Below are positions 1-11,537 of a stretch of 64,000 nt of DNA, one piece after another (within the stretch, counting starts at the first letter, position 1; every line of letters starts with the position of its first letter). The stretch covers positions 1,268,501 to 1,332,500 of the forward strand of contig WPIO01000005.1 of assembly GCA_009760855.2 (NCBI GenBank). Reading direction: 5' to 3'. This stretch comes from Cristatella mucedo (lineage: Eukaryota; Bryozoa; Phylactolaemata; Cristatellidae). Below the pieces are notes generated by a model, which worked only from the letters and a program-made list of their open reading frames with translations, did not search any database and was not told the origin of the DNA. A program made the position numbers and the translations under genes.

Positions 1-28
1 AGAGAGAGAGAGAAAGAGAGAGAGAGGG
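1..28. repeat. (GA)n microsatellite at window edge
   Basis: GA dinucleotide repeat with one interruption, cut by the start of the window. Confidence 0.9.
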
Positions 29-249
29 TTTCAGCAGACTAGCCCATCCCAATTGTGCTGTTGCTTGCTTCGGCTATCCGATGGCATAGGCCGGCCAGTT
101 TCAGTGTCAGTCGACTGACCGCCTGCATTCCTTGCCTATACGAACGCTGTCGTCTCTCCCCTTCTACCTAGGTGCTGCCGATTCGAATTCGCCGCACGAT
201 CCGGAGCATCGCATACTTTCTTTCGGCGACTTTCGGTCGGTTAGGATGC

Positions 250-1200
250 CAAGTGGGTGCGATGAATCTAGCACGAAAGACGAGGGGCTGAATATTGAAA
301 AATTTGGAAAAATTAGGAAAAATTTGGACTGTGGTGGCACAGAGGCGCTCCCACACTTGGGTTGCCTTCGAGTAACTTCTACGAGGGAGGACCGGCTCCT
401 CAAACGCATGGCTCTGGCGGACAGGTTTGCCACTGCTAAAATGTACTGTCAGAGTCTCTGCGAACCTATCGGAACAGTCGTATGCCAAAACACCGCGAGT
501 AGATGGCTTAACGAACAAGGCCTGCATGTACAGGTGGTCCAAGTCCAAGCCGTTGTCCATTGTCGACCATGCAGCACAAAAAAGCAAGGCTGGAATTTGC
601 TTGCCGATACCAGCACTTAACAGCTGTGCAGTGCTGCAGAGTGCCATGGACTGACGAGTCCAAATTCCATCTCTTTGGCTGCGACAAAAGGAAGAAGTAC
701 GTTCGCCGGCTAATGTGGGTGAGGCATAAATGAATGTTTGTCTAAAGAATAACTCGAAATTCGGTGGTGGAAGTGTAACGGCATGGGGTTGCTTCTCAAC
801 TTCTGGTGTTAGGTGTCTGCAGAGGATTCGAGGAATCAGGAATCAAAATGTCTATGTCGACATTGTGGAGAATGTTGGCTTGCCACCTGCTTACGCTCTT
901 CACTGGCTCAATTTCTGTTGGCAGCATGACAGCGATCCGACGCACACTGCTGTGGCTGTTAATAGTTTTCTACGAACCCCGCCCACTATGACTTCAAGCC
1001 AATTGTGAACATGCAGTGGCCAAGCCAAAGCTTGAATCTAATAGAACATCTGTGCGACGAAGTCGAACAAGCTTTAGGGTTAAGAGTTGTTCTCCGGGGT
1101 ACGAAACCCAGTGAATTTTGTGAAGCTTGCTGGGTGTTAATTTATCCAGAAACATTCCGGATGCTGGTGGAGTTAATGCTCGACACGATTGGGTGAAGTT
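250..1200 (+). pseudogene. Decayed Tc1-like (Tc1/mariner) transposase
   Basis: This is a broken transposase of the Tc1 family, which cuts and pastes DNA using a DDE/D catalytic triad. In order, the recognisable pieces are an N-terminal helix-turn-helix stretch (REDRLLKRMALADRFATA, then SRWLNEQGLH near 500), the first catalytic block WTDESKFHLFG starting at 647, the block GGGSVTAWGCFSTSGV at about 760-810, the second catalytic block HDSDPTHTA near 925-955, and WPSQSLNLIEHL near 1015-1050, which carries the final catalytic acidic residue. The blocks lie in different frames and are separated by stops (for example TAA at 728), so no active protein can be made. I could not identify terminal inverted repeats, so the outer limits are approximate. 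Confidence 0.88.
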
Positions 1201-1439
1201 ATTGAAAAACTCGGTGACTCGACAAGTTATTGATTGTACCCGACAAACTGCATGTACCCACACAAATTGTACCCGAATAGTAAGTACTACGGCGCCCACG
1301 AGCCAGCAACGGCTAGCGTGAACCTACTTCGAGGCAACGGCCGGTCGACAATGGCTTAGCTTATGCAGAGCACCGACGGTTGCTCTATACCAAGCTGCAG
1401 CTTATACAGCAAACTAGACCTTCAAAGATATTGACATTC

Positions 1440-1508
1440 TTCGTTTACAGCATATTTAAAGTGCCTAGAAAGTGATTTATTTCTCTTAGGGCGCTACACA
1501 GCAAATGT
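1440..1508 (+). repeat. LINE family A 3' tail fragment
   Basis: Short match to the 3' tail shared by family A LINEs and S1 SINEs (aaagtgcctagaaagtgat, then a ctcttagggcgctacac block). It lies next to an oppositely oriented family C LINE. Confidence 0.6.
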
Positions 1509-1525
1509 CTTGCTATCATTCTTGG

Positions 1526-2060
1526 TAATGTAATGCATCTCCGTCTGTAACTCCACAAAGCCATAAGGACTATGACGGTGTTACGCAGGAGAGTTTTTTT
1601 GAGAGGCACTTACAGCCTAAGCGGCTTTCGGTACGCATTCCGTAGCCAACAGACTTGATCTTACGCAACAAAGAGAAAGTGGGAAGCATAGCAGAGTCAG
1701 AAGAGCAGTTGAGGTAGTGAGTAGCATGGAAGTAGCAGCTCAAGATCGCTGAAAAGGACGAGTCATAGTCGGCATTAGGAGAGTAGTTGTCGTTGCGTAA
1801 GAATTGTGAAAGCGAGTTCCACAGTCTACGACCTGCAGAGCTAAAGCTTCAGTCGCCAACGGTCTTTAAGCGGAGGAATGGAGCGGCTAATGTATTGTCC
1901 ACACAGGACCCGAGGGCGCGAAGAGGCTGAAACTGGTGCAGCAGTGCCGCAAGGTACGACGGAGCCAAGCCGTGGTGGGCCTTGTGGGTCATAAGCGAGT
2001 AGTGTGACGGCGATAGTGCCGTCCGGGACTTCTAGTTTACCATTCACACAAGCTACCGCA
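1526..2060 (-). mobile_element. LINE family C, 3' part
   Basis: On the minus strand this is the C-terminal region of an L2/CR1-like LINE ORF (for example LWNSLSQFLRN and [19 protein letters not shown]), followed by a 3' UTR and a short TACATTA-type tail at the low-coordinate end. The same sequence recurs near 15.7, 25, 36.9, 42.6, 51.3 and 59.1 kb. The copy is 5'-truncated and has no catalytic region. The high-coordinate limit is uncertain because the sequence becomes CpG-rich there. Confidence 0.78.
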
Positions 2061-3440
2061 CGACGGCGCAGCGTCTTGCGCCGACCGCTCACGGGCTCCG
2101 GCGCAGCTGCACGCAGTCCGAGCACGAACCTACGGCCGCAGTCACTCCATAGCCACGCCACGTAGCAAGATGCACTGTCTTCCTCGACGGCTTCTACGAC
2201 CGACTCGTTTCGGCACACGTTGCGCAGAGGAATCCTAGAAAAGAATAGGCCACGAGCGAGAGCGATAAGTCCGCGAGGCAGCTGCGAGGGTGCGGGCCGC
2301 GCCAGTGCGTGCGCGGCGGCTGGGCGAGCTATCCAGCAAGCTCCGCCGCGTCGACGACCAGTGCCGCCGACGATACGACGGTGTACAGGCTCTTCACACC
2401 ATACACGCGAGAGAGAGAGGGAGAGAGAGAAAAGGCCAATGCTCCTCTCGATTAACAACAGAGCGAGCGATGGCTCAACGGAGCCGCGCCTAGGACGCTC
2501 GCTACAGCTCCGCAAACCGACTTACCCTCCGACGTCTGCGCACTGAGTGGCCAGGAATAAAAACAGCCCCCAGGCTAGCGTACTAACGACGGTGATGTCG
2601 ACCGGAGCGGATCGTCTCATTTCTACGCTCCGTCTCGACCGCACTGAGCGCAACGAAAAACGGGGCTACGAAGCGGATATGGAGAGCGATCAAAAATCAT
2701 TACGGCCGTCGACGACGGCCGACCGAAGGTCAAACTGCTGCACTCGGGTCAAGGTCGAAAGAGGGCTCTCCCCCCCCCCCGCGATTCAGGTGTTGGCCTA
2801 CGTAGTGAGTGAGCTGTAGCGGAAGCCGTGGAGGAGTGCGTCCTGTTGTCTGCAGCTGATCGTGTGTCTGAGATTTTAGGAAATTACTCGCGGTTAGACA
2901 TTATCGTTTGCGCTAGATGTGCGGCGTCGTGCAGGAATACATTTACCCGGTTGTCGTCCGCTAGCAGGATAGACGCACTTTTGGTGGCACTACCTTCGTC
3001 CTACCTCTCTTCTTCCTATAGGCTTGAGGACGTTCGATCGAGCGGCGGAACGTCCAGATTCCTTCCTAAGCGCTCAATGCACTGCGGTTTTTCCGAAAGT
3101 CAGTCTTGGCTTGAGCGTAGTAGATACGTGATGTGGGCTTTCGTCGGGCCGAATGGCGGATGGCGAGTGCGATTTGGATACGGCGATCGCTGCTTTGCTT
3201 CATTATGATACGCATTGCTTATCGGAGCTCACTCAATGTATACCATTTAAACGCGCTCCATAGAGCGCGTTAGCTTAGCAGTGCCTTCGAAAGCAGACTT
3301 TATCATTGGCAAAGGTGCACTATCGTAATTGCCTTGGCAACTTGCTACCTGTCGTCGCAGTATACGTAGAGGAGAAGTGGAGACGGCAGCTGAGGGAACG
3401 CTAAGCTAGAATTCAGGTTTGCTTGAGCATTTTGCGATTT
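2060..3440. other. CpG-rich unassigned stretch
   Basis: GC- and CpG-rich sequence to about 2550, with a short GA tract near 2408-2430, then mixed sequence. Open frames of 60-224 codons exist on both strands, but they overlap, share no recognisable motif and look like compositional shadows. I see no supported gene. Confidence 0.4.
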
Positions 3441-3444
3441 CAGT

Positions 3445-3667
3445 ACAGTAAAATTCATTGTGTAGCGCCCTCAGAGAACTTGATCTCTTTCTAGGCACTT
3501 CGCTGCATATGCCGCAAAGGAAGCATGAGCGTATGGTTGTGTGGTTAGTGGCAACATTCGCAACATTCGCCAACATGCATAATACGCTTACTGGTAACAT
3601 GAAAATTGTCAACATACAAATATGGTTAGTGGCAGCGTGCACAGTGTCAACATGCATAATAGAGTTG
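3445..3667 (-). mobile_element. LINE family A 3' UTR fragment
   Basis: Minus-strand match to the family A 3' UTR and tail (tagcgccctcagagaacttg, then ggttagtggcaac and related words). The element is truncated and has no coding sequence. Confidence 0.7.
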
Positions 3668-3815
3668 AAATAAATAAATACAATGTATTTGTGTAGCCCG
3701 CTAAGAGCACCTAATCTTCATCCAGGCTCTGCATACATGCCTCAAGGCTTGAGCCCACGAGATCGGTAGTCAAAGGCGAGCACCTAGGTCAACCCTGAGC
3801 CAAACCAGGGCTAGT
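3668..3815 (-). mobile_element. S1 SINE (tRNA-like head, LINE A-like tail)
   Basis: Read on the minus strand this begins ctggtttggctcaggg, carries a B-box-like gtgggctcaagcc, and ends with the family A type tail block. It aligns through its length to the S1 copies at 35963 and 52505. It is diverged and is surrounded by LINE A sequence of the same orientation. Confidence 0.72.
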
Positions 3816-4680
3816 GGTAACAAGCACAGTGTCAGCACGCATAGCACACAAAGGACAAATCGCTGGGACCCAGCAAATATTTCGAGGAACAGGTGCATTT
3901 TTACCTTCTTTTAAAATGTCAAGTTAGGGGATGTCGTGACGTTAGCGGCGAGTGAGCTCCTGGCTCTGGGAGCATACGAACTAAAGGCACGATCTCCAAA
4001 GGATTTGAGATGGATTCGACTCTTAGCTAAACTGTTTGAGTTAGACGAGTGAGTGTTACGATACATAGCCTGATGGTGGAATAGTTATTTATGGGTAAGC
4101 TGGAGCCAGAGAATGAAGCAACCTAAAAGTGAGCGGCAGAACCTTGAAGTCGATATGCTGCTAAATGGGGAGCCAGTGCAGGTCGGTTTCACCCACAGCA
4201 ATCTTCTTATCGTATAGGCAGGAGGTCCCGCGATTAGTTAGAATGGCACGATGTCGCAAGAGCACGGACCAGCTTGGCAGTGGTCTCCTAGCCTAAATAT
4301 CGCCGAGTTCTTGCAACGGTACGCTTGGCTGTGGAGCTAATGTGGTCGTCTAGTTAAAGGTTAATAGGATCAGGATTTCGTTCTGACGTTACAGGAAATA
4401 TGCTGACAGAGCCCATTTTTTGAGGGTTAGGTTTTCCAACTTCAGAGGGACGTGAGTTTGCTCGCAACCAGAAGTTGTATATATCTTTATATCTCCAGAC
4501 TATTTGAGAACGTTTTCTGCCATCCAGTTGCTAATGCCAGTAATACATACTGAAAAAGAGTTGAAAGAGAGTTCGTTTTGCTGAAAGGAAGTTACGGATC
4601 AAAGCATGAGTATAGCTGTGTGTCATTCGCATCAAATTAAAGCCTATACTGCTTGGCAATTACAGCAACAAGTTTCAGAA
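3816..4680 (-). mobile_element. Degenerate LINE family A copy
   Basis: Minus-strand LINE A sequence covering the 3' UTR (gtgtcagcacgcatagc), the C-terminal ORF region (gagcatacgaactaaaggca) and part of the region after the reverse transcriptase (gctgtggagctaatgtggtc). Many stops and indels make it an old, inactive copy. Confidence 0.78.
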
Positions 4681-6086
4681 GGATTAACCTCATTAGGACT
4701 GGCGTAGTGCCCACTTTAAGGACGGCATATTCGTGCAATAAATAAGACCCAGTTGGGGAAAACAATGTTTTAACAATTCGTAACAGACGACAGTAATCGC
4801 TCGATTTCAAGTAACGCCATTCAGCCTCTCCGGCGCGCTGGGCTACGGTATCGGCCTGTGGGCTTTCGCGCTTATAGTGAAGGAACAGTGCTATACTGTC
4901 CCGTTGAAGCTATGCCACTACTACGCAAATCCGTTGCTGAGCCAAGCAGGCAATCATTTTGATTTGCGCTTCGCTACGCCCAATGCACGAAGACACAGTT
5001 CTCGAGTGTAAGTGTAAAACGCGTCTAAGGTTCAGAAAGTTCCACTTGAAGCAGAAGCGATTTCAAACTGTTGGACCGGAAGAACTCCAGGAAGAACAGC
5101 ATCAGAAGAAGCTTTGTGTGCGATCGGTGCTGACATGATGATGTCAGGCGTACACATTGACCGTGCACAGGTCTGTTAAATGTATGGTTAATTTCATTTA
5201 ATTTTGAATGGGCATACATGCTTCCATTGTGTAAGCGACAGTCAGAGCTGATGTGCTTGCTAATTGACATCGACCGTTGGAAAGAGAAAAGGGCGCGGTA
5301 TCGCTAAATGCGATATAAAAATGCACTCTCATCTTTGAGCTAAAATTAAATTGAAATAAAATTAAAAATTTGATTTTCTGTTTTCGTCGGTTAGTTGCGA
5401 TATGGATTGCACGTAAGGGCGTGCTCACCAGCTAGGTTAGAGAAGACTCAGGTCCACATTCCAAAGCCAAGTGAGTTTCCCGGATTGTTCACGGATAAAG
5501 ACTAATTTGACGATAACTCAAGGCAATAATATGAATGAAGATTCCAGTCATAGATATCGGGAGTTGCATCATGAACAAGTCATTATAAATGCAAGGATAA
5601 AAATAAGAAATTCATGGAAATATAAAGTGCTAAAATTTATCTTTACAGCCGCTTTTTGATGAGAACTTATATTAACTCGTTGCCGATCCTTATGCAACAG
5701 TTGTCCGTTGTTGCGGTGTTTTCTTCATGAAGACCACGAAAAAACCTTGAGCAGCTCATACTATATTACCCAAGGTTATGAACTCAACAATTTTCTATGT
5801 CTATAAACTGCCTCGCAAATATTAAATCCTGCTTGATCGTATACGCCCATACGCTTTATTATTAATCGTCATCGCGAATGCCAAAATGACGGGAAACTGA
5901 AGGAATTGCTTCAAAAATGGCCGGCCAGTCTCAATGAGTTGTGAAGTGAGTCGGGAGAGGGGGGTAAGTGTTCTTTCTCCCTTTTTACTTATGGAGACTA
6001 TATCCGAAAGTAAGGAAATTTTTTTGGAAAACCTTACATCATGAGTCTTATGACATTTATTGAGCCGCTGTCTTTATCTCGCTGGT
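4681..6086. other. Unassigned AT-rich stretch
   Basis: No coding motif, known repeat or RNA gene is visible. Short open frames are scattered on both strands and none resembles a known protein. Confidence 0.4.
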
Positions 6087-6210
6087 CTGATTTGACCTAA
6101 AGGGCTTAGGTGTTCGTCTTTAGTGACCATGGTCGTGGGCTCGAGCCCTATGGCAAACGCGAAGCACCTGGATAGAAGTTCTTTTATGATGAGCGCTAAG
6201 TAAATGACAT
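6087..6210 (+). mobile_element. Diverged S1 SINE
   Basis: tRNA-like head (tgacctaaagggcttaggtg), B-box-like gtgggctcgagcc, then a degraded LINE-type tail (gaagcacctggatagaag, gagcgctaagtaaatga). It aligns to the S1 copy at 35963. Confidence 0.68.
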
Positions 6211-7284
6211 ATGCTTATATCTGGCATTATTTACGGATGGAAAAGAGCCCCAAACTTTTAATTTCAGAAAGGATGTAGCATTACGGATCAGATAGTGCTG
6301 CTTAACACAACGCAGAATCAATAAAATCATTGACATCCCTAGTCACGCTAGTCTCAAAAGTCGCCCTCAACAAGATTTACAACGGCGTAATTTAGATGCG
6401 TAGCATGTATGTTTGTGGTGGGCTTCGTGATTATCTTTTATGAAGCATGAAGAATTGTTTCGATCGAATCAGAGACAACTACGCTTTGAAAGGTGCAAGC
6501 AGCTACGTCGTTTTTGATCGTGTACGCGTCCAATTTGACAAGTCCATAACTTAATTGGAGAACGACGCTGCAAAGATGATCTTTTACAAGTTTGAGAACT
6601 TAATCACTTGATGCACTTTTTCAAGTGGTAGAAAACTCAGCAGGACAAATTGCAGATGAAGCTGTAGGGGCTCGCGGGCGCGCGATGGCGGCGCGCGATG
6701 AAGAGCGAAGCCCCCCACACAAGCGTTGTCGACGACGGCTGTATTATACGATCTAGCAGCCGTCGTGCGTGCTGCTCCGGAGCACGAGGCGTTAGGAGAG
6801 AGAGAAGAGAGTGGATAGCGTGCGTGCAGGCCGACGCACAGGCAGAAAGTGAATTGCGCGGCAAGGAACGAGTCACGTGCCGGCAAGGAGCGTTCCCGTT
6901 GGGCGGACAGAACGTCGGCTGGGGGCGGAACCACGTGACGGCGATCACACGCCCACAAAGCATCTTCCGGGAAATGAGCGAATATAGAATTAAGGAAAAC
7001 ATGACGCACTGCTCAGCGGGCATCTGAAATTTATCTGCATAAGCCAGGGCGCTTCAATCGCATGCGGACAAGTTACCATAGTTACGACAGAACCATAGAA
7101 GCTAGGCGAATTGATTTTACTTGGCTTAACACTAGCACAGAATCATAACTCAACGGAACAAAGGAGGAAGCGAGTCCGTAATCCGGATTACGAAACGTTT
7201 TGAAGAGCTGAAGTGGGCATGAGAAAACAGTGGGTACACTGTATTCCATTTTAAAATTAAAGGCGATGCATATTAGCATATGGC
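6211..7284. other. Unassigned stretch with CpG-rich core
   Basis: A GC- and CpG-rich block at about 6660-6960 lies inside otherwise AT-rich sequence. Frames are open on both strands through the block, but no motif or splice pattern supports a gene. Confidence 0.35.
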
Positions 7285-7400
7285 TGCTAAAAGGTTAGGC
7301 AGCAGCGACTCACCAGCCGGCAGACCGTCACTACAACTGACCGTCCCGGTTAGGCTCTTCATTTTTATTCATTACAGCGAGATATAATCTCAACTCGTGA
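7285..7400 (+). repeat. Unclassified dispersed repeat, copy 1
   Basis: It contains gactcaccagccggcagacc, then tgaccgtcccggttaggctc and tcatttttattcatta. The same ordered blocks return near 8240 and 8610. Orientation is arbitrary. Confidence 0.55.
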
Positions 7401-8224
7401 AAAACGAAAACCTTGAATGTGCAACATTCCAAGGTATACACAAGACATTCCCGCAATTCCAAGAAATATGCTTTTTTTGTAAACATAAGAACATATAAGA
7501 AGGAAGGGTCCAGCCTTCCTATCTGCCTGCTATATTTTCCTGGCACGGTGAGAAATGTGAGACCTCCTCGAACCAAAGCAACATAAAACCGACAAATCCT
7601 AACACTGGCTCGTAGAGATGCAGGTTCGTTCCTACTCAGTCAAATTACGTGTACACAAACTAACCGCACACATAAACGACTATTAGGCAAATAAGCAGAT
7701 CAAAAAAACATCAGTTGTTGACGGCGCGTTATAAATCATGAATCGTGAGCAATTAATTTTCTCAAATGAATGCCAATTCTCAACTGTATGTCGGGAACCA
7801 GTTCAAGAGCACATGTAAGTCCAAGCACATAAAACAACCATTACCATGCAAGTTCGTGATCACCTTTAAATCATTACCGGGAGCAACTAATGAGTAGCCT
7901 AATGCTAGCTTTGGATGAGCAGCGTACTTGTTTGAGCGAAAAGCCCGAGAACTTTGACCTCGATCAGCCTTCCTTCCCGAATTCACCTAAGGGCGGTGGA
8001 GGCACAGTCTACCGGTGACGATTCACAGATGCGCAATATTCAATTCTGAAAATAAAGCAGGCCTCCGCCAAAACATATTTATGGGACACTATATTGTACC
8101 CTATTGTTAAAATGCATTGTATTGGATTTCGTAACACTGAAATTGAAAATACAATTACAATATTATTGTCCAATGCCTGAAATAAAGACTGAACATCTAA
8201 GCATGTAGTCACGCAAAGGCGAAG

Positions 8225-8320
8225 CCGCAAAGACTCATCAACAGGTAGAGCCACGCTAAAACCGACTGTCCCCCATCAGGCTGTTCGTTTTTATCCGTTC
8301 CGCTGAGATAATTTTCACAG
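8225..8320 (+). repeat. Unclassified dispersed repeat, copy 2
   Basis: It contains gactcatcaacagg, accgactgtcccccatcagg and tcgtttttatccgttccgct, aligning in order with copies 1 and 3. Confidence 0.5.
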
Positions 8321-8584
8321 CGTTTGCATACTTAGTTTAATCACGCGGCGCTGATCAAGAGCCTGCGTGTACCCGCGAAAAGTTTTGGAAATATCAAATT
8401 GAAAACCCGGCGAGGATTGGCTGGTCGAGGTCACTCGGCGAGCCGAGCTCCTTACGGTTTCGCCTAATTGGAAGACGCGTGCAAGAGGTCGTCTACACGC
8501 GAAAAAGCGAGGGAAAAGCTTCACCCGCGAAACGTCGCTGGGAAACTCAATTTGACACACCGTGCATACCGTGCCTCTTTGGCT

Positions 8585-8750
8585 GCGTAAAGGCTCAGCC
8601 ACGTCGACTCACCAATCGACAGATCCGAGCGAAGGTACGAGGTCGTTGTACATTGTCGAAGGTACATTGTCGCTCTCGTACCGAGACTCGCTCTCGGTCG
8701 GGCACTTCCATTTTCATTCGTTACGCTGAGAGACGATCGCCGCAATTTTT
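8585..8750 (+). repeat. Unclassified dispersed repeat, copy 3
   Basis: It contains gactcaccaatcgacagatc, a partly duplicated internal segment around gtacattgtcg, then cattttcattcgttacgctg. The left flank (ggctgcgtaaagg) also matches the left flank of copy 1. Confidence 0.5.
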
Positions 8751-10834
8751 TTTAAATATGTAATACAATAACACTCCGATTAAAGAAAGGCTCGGCAATC
8801 ACTATTTCATAATTAAACGAATCATTTAACGCGTGGGCCACTCGTGTTCGCGGTCGGGACGGTCGGACGAACTTGCCCACTCGCGGACTCACATTCAACG
8901 TCATGAGGATTGATAGTTCTTTGAAGCTCTGCGAGCTTTAATCTCGCGGCGGGACCTCCAACTGAAATCCCCAGGAGGCTCTCGTTACGGAGCGACGACT
9001 TGCGTGCTTGACACCTGCACTTGGCCGGAGTGCAAGGTCGGATGAGAACCGCACCGCCGAGGAGTCACCGCGCCTAAAGTAGATTAAGCAGGGCCGAGCC
9101 CTACACCATTCTGCGTCCACCGCCACCTTTCCGAATCGCCATCAGCTGAACCCACTCATCGAAACCTTTTGGAGATCCTGAGCCCTGATTGAAATTCGAG
9201 CGGCCCCTTACACCAAATAACTTCCCAGCTTGAAATCAGGGCCTTCTAGAATCCTCGAGACCTCCCAGAACCTCCGGTGTCTTCCTGAAAGTTCACCACT
9301 TCCATAACCCTCCCCCCCCCCGACCTCTCGCCACGGGCCTCTCTTAGAACCCTTCTGAGCTAGAGATATGCAACTGTCACTGAAAACTGGCTGCAAGCTC
9401 GCTGGAGTCTTTACCCAAAGGTCAATAGCACCAAAAGGCACATAATCAAACTCAGATATTCCGATGCAAACCCAGTAGTGCATGCAGTTATTCGAGCAAG
9501 CATTCACTGATATTGGAACGAGCATAGTCTAGCAAATTGGCACAATGGTAGGTCAACGAAGTTTTCGTAAGCGACCCACGCAAATGACATAAATATAGAT
9601 GCCCATTTTAAAGTCATAGCGAAAATAACCATTAATTAACGGAGCAATGTAGAAATTGCTAGAAAATTGCCAGCACACTTCAAATAAATTAATATTTTAG
9701 GCAAATGACACATCTGTATATGCATCGAGCCAGGTTAGGGGCTACACATGAACAACCCACCCACGTACGTCGGCGACCGTTTACTACAAAAAAAGCCTAA
9801 GCCATGAATAATTAACTCGGTTTTGCTCTGCTTCTAAGAAGCATCATCTACGAGTCAGACGGTCAGCAGTCGTCCAGGGTCACCGGTTGACCAGGCTTTT
9901 GACCTTGGCCGAGGTGAGGACTGCCGAGGTGAGGACTGCCGAAGTCAATCGGGCCGAAACTCTGCATGAAGCCTCGGCATGCAGACAATGACCTGACGAC
10001 CATCCCGGCTGGCTTTTTTACTCTGGGCTATATACATAAGACCAGTTGAGCACAGCATATAGTATGACCTGGAGAAAACCCCGTGAATAAAACGGGCGTG
10101 AAATGCAATGCAGTCGGATCGTTGTAGCACATTCTGTCAGGCTGCATAGAGTCACTAGGAATGCACATATGGAGATACAATCGGGTGCTAGTGGTCCTGG
10201 CGTAGTTAAAGATAAAAGTCTGTCAAATGAATCGATCGCACGATTAAGATTGTCCTAATTTTTCCAGAGGACGAACAAGGTACGCTAGGGTGGCCTCCAT
10301 TAAGCGTAGGACAAGGTTGGATTTGAAAACTGTGGTCCGTCGAAGCATCGGTGGGATGCAGGGGGAGAGTCGGAGGCGATCTTCTGAATAAAAGTTCGTC
10401 AAATTCGATGGTAGAAAAAGAGCACACCCACATTGCAAACACTCGCCGAGAATCTTGCTAAGGCACATTAAATTTCGTGCCAGTCCAATCAGAGCACTGC
10501 CCTCTCATCGTAACTTGACCTATTTTACTATTGCCAACAGCAGGAAATTCTCGAGTAGCCCAAAAAAGCCACTGAACCATAAATAATAGTAGGTTCGGCC
10601 AAATTTTGCGTTAACTTTTCCTATTGGTGCTGCAAAAACATGGCTCAACTACAACACCGGTTTCCCAGGAGTGTTCGAAAAACTTGTTCAATGACACGAG
10701 GGCTACGACAGGTCCAACAACCAAAGGGCCATTTGAAAAACCATTTGAACAGTGTTTTTTATGCTGAAAAAAGATTAGTGAGCAGGCAAGCACAAATCAT
10801 GATGTCAAAGAAGTTAGCAACGAGAAGACAAATG
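8751..10834. other. Unassigned intergenic stretch downstream of DPH5
   Basis: No gene, RNA or recognised transposon is visible. A small tandem duplication of a roughly 15-bp unit (ccgaggtgaggactg) lies near 9908-9941, and a C homopolymer near 9312. Confidence 0.4.
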
Positions 10835-10856
10835 CGAGGTTACCGCACCTCAGGCT

Positions 10857-10862
10857 TTTATT
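10857..10862 (-). terminator. Candidate DPH5 polyadenylation signal
   Basis: The plus strand reads tttatt, that is AATAAA on the minus strand, about 460 bases after the DPH5 stop codon. Cleavage would be expected some 10-30 bases further on (about 10830-10845). This is a motif match only; no transcript was seen. Confidence 0.5.
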
Positions 10863-11319
10863 TGCAACTACCCCCAGTCGCACAAAATGACAGAGAAGGT
10901 GGCAGCAGTATGCACACGGCAGCATCCAATGGCTGACGACCCAGCAGAGAGCGACATGTGCAGATCAATGTTGCCGCTCACAGGCTAAAGACAACACAGC
11001 ACTTGCATATTGTGCTGCCATCATCACTGACTGGCCTGTGATGCTGGGGTCACAGCCGACAGGAGACCTCTGCTTCTGTTGCTGCTGGAAGCCCAGCTAT
11101 TTCCTACGGCTGCACGCTACGGTATCCACCTATTGATTCCTTCTTCTGCAAACTAATCGAGTTCTTGCAGCTCGGGGCAGTATAAGCAGCAGCAGACCTG
11201 TTGCCACGTCGCAGGCAGCAGCCACCGTGCATGAGTGGGAGCTCACACATCGAGCCGAGACGCGACTGCCACACTAGCATGATGCAGTTGCTACTATGAT
11301 CTGCTCTGATGCTCAGCTT

Positions 11320-11537
11320 TCACACTAGGTCGAGCAGCTGCTGCCAAGAGCTCGGGTCAAGCGCATACTGCGACACGTACGCGGCTTCCAGTGGATGCAT
11401 CTTGCCCACGATGACTAGCGAGTGCAGAGGCTTGCCCAGGTCGACAGTGCCCATCTGCTGAAGGCTTCCAGCTACGATTGTCTGCTCGGTGGAGCCGACA
11501 CGTGCCAGGCCGACACACTGTGTGGATTCACTCACTG
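11320..11537 (-). CDS. DPH5: DPH5 terminal coding exon 8 (residues 214-285, stop)
   Basis: Acceptor cacgttgcag, then CA completing Ala214 and 71 codons ending QQLLDLV and TGA at 11322-11320. It carries CVGLARVG and [20 protein letters not shown], the conserved C-terminal part of the family. The last 20 or so residues are lineage-specific. The 3' UTR probably runs to about 10835. Confidence 0.97.

Noticed and set aside
1841-2515. 224-codon minus-strand frame
   Set aside because: Starts in CpG-rich sequence and ends inside a family C LINE; no recognisable domain.
2828-3208. 126-codon plus frame
   Set aside because: No homology, splice context or start-site support; composition not distinctive.
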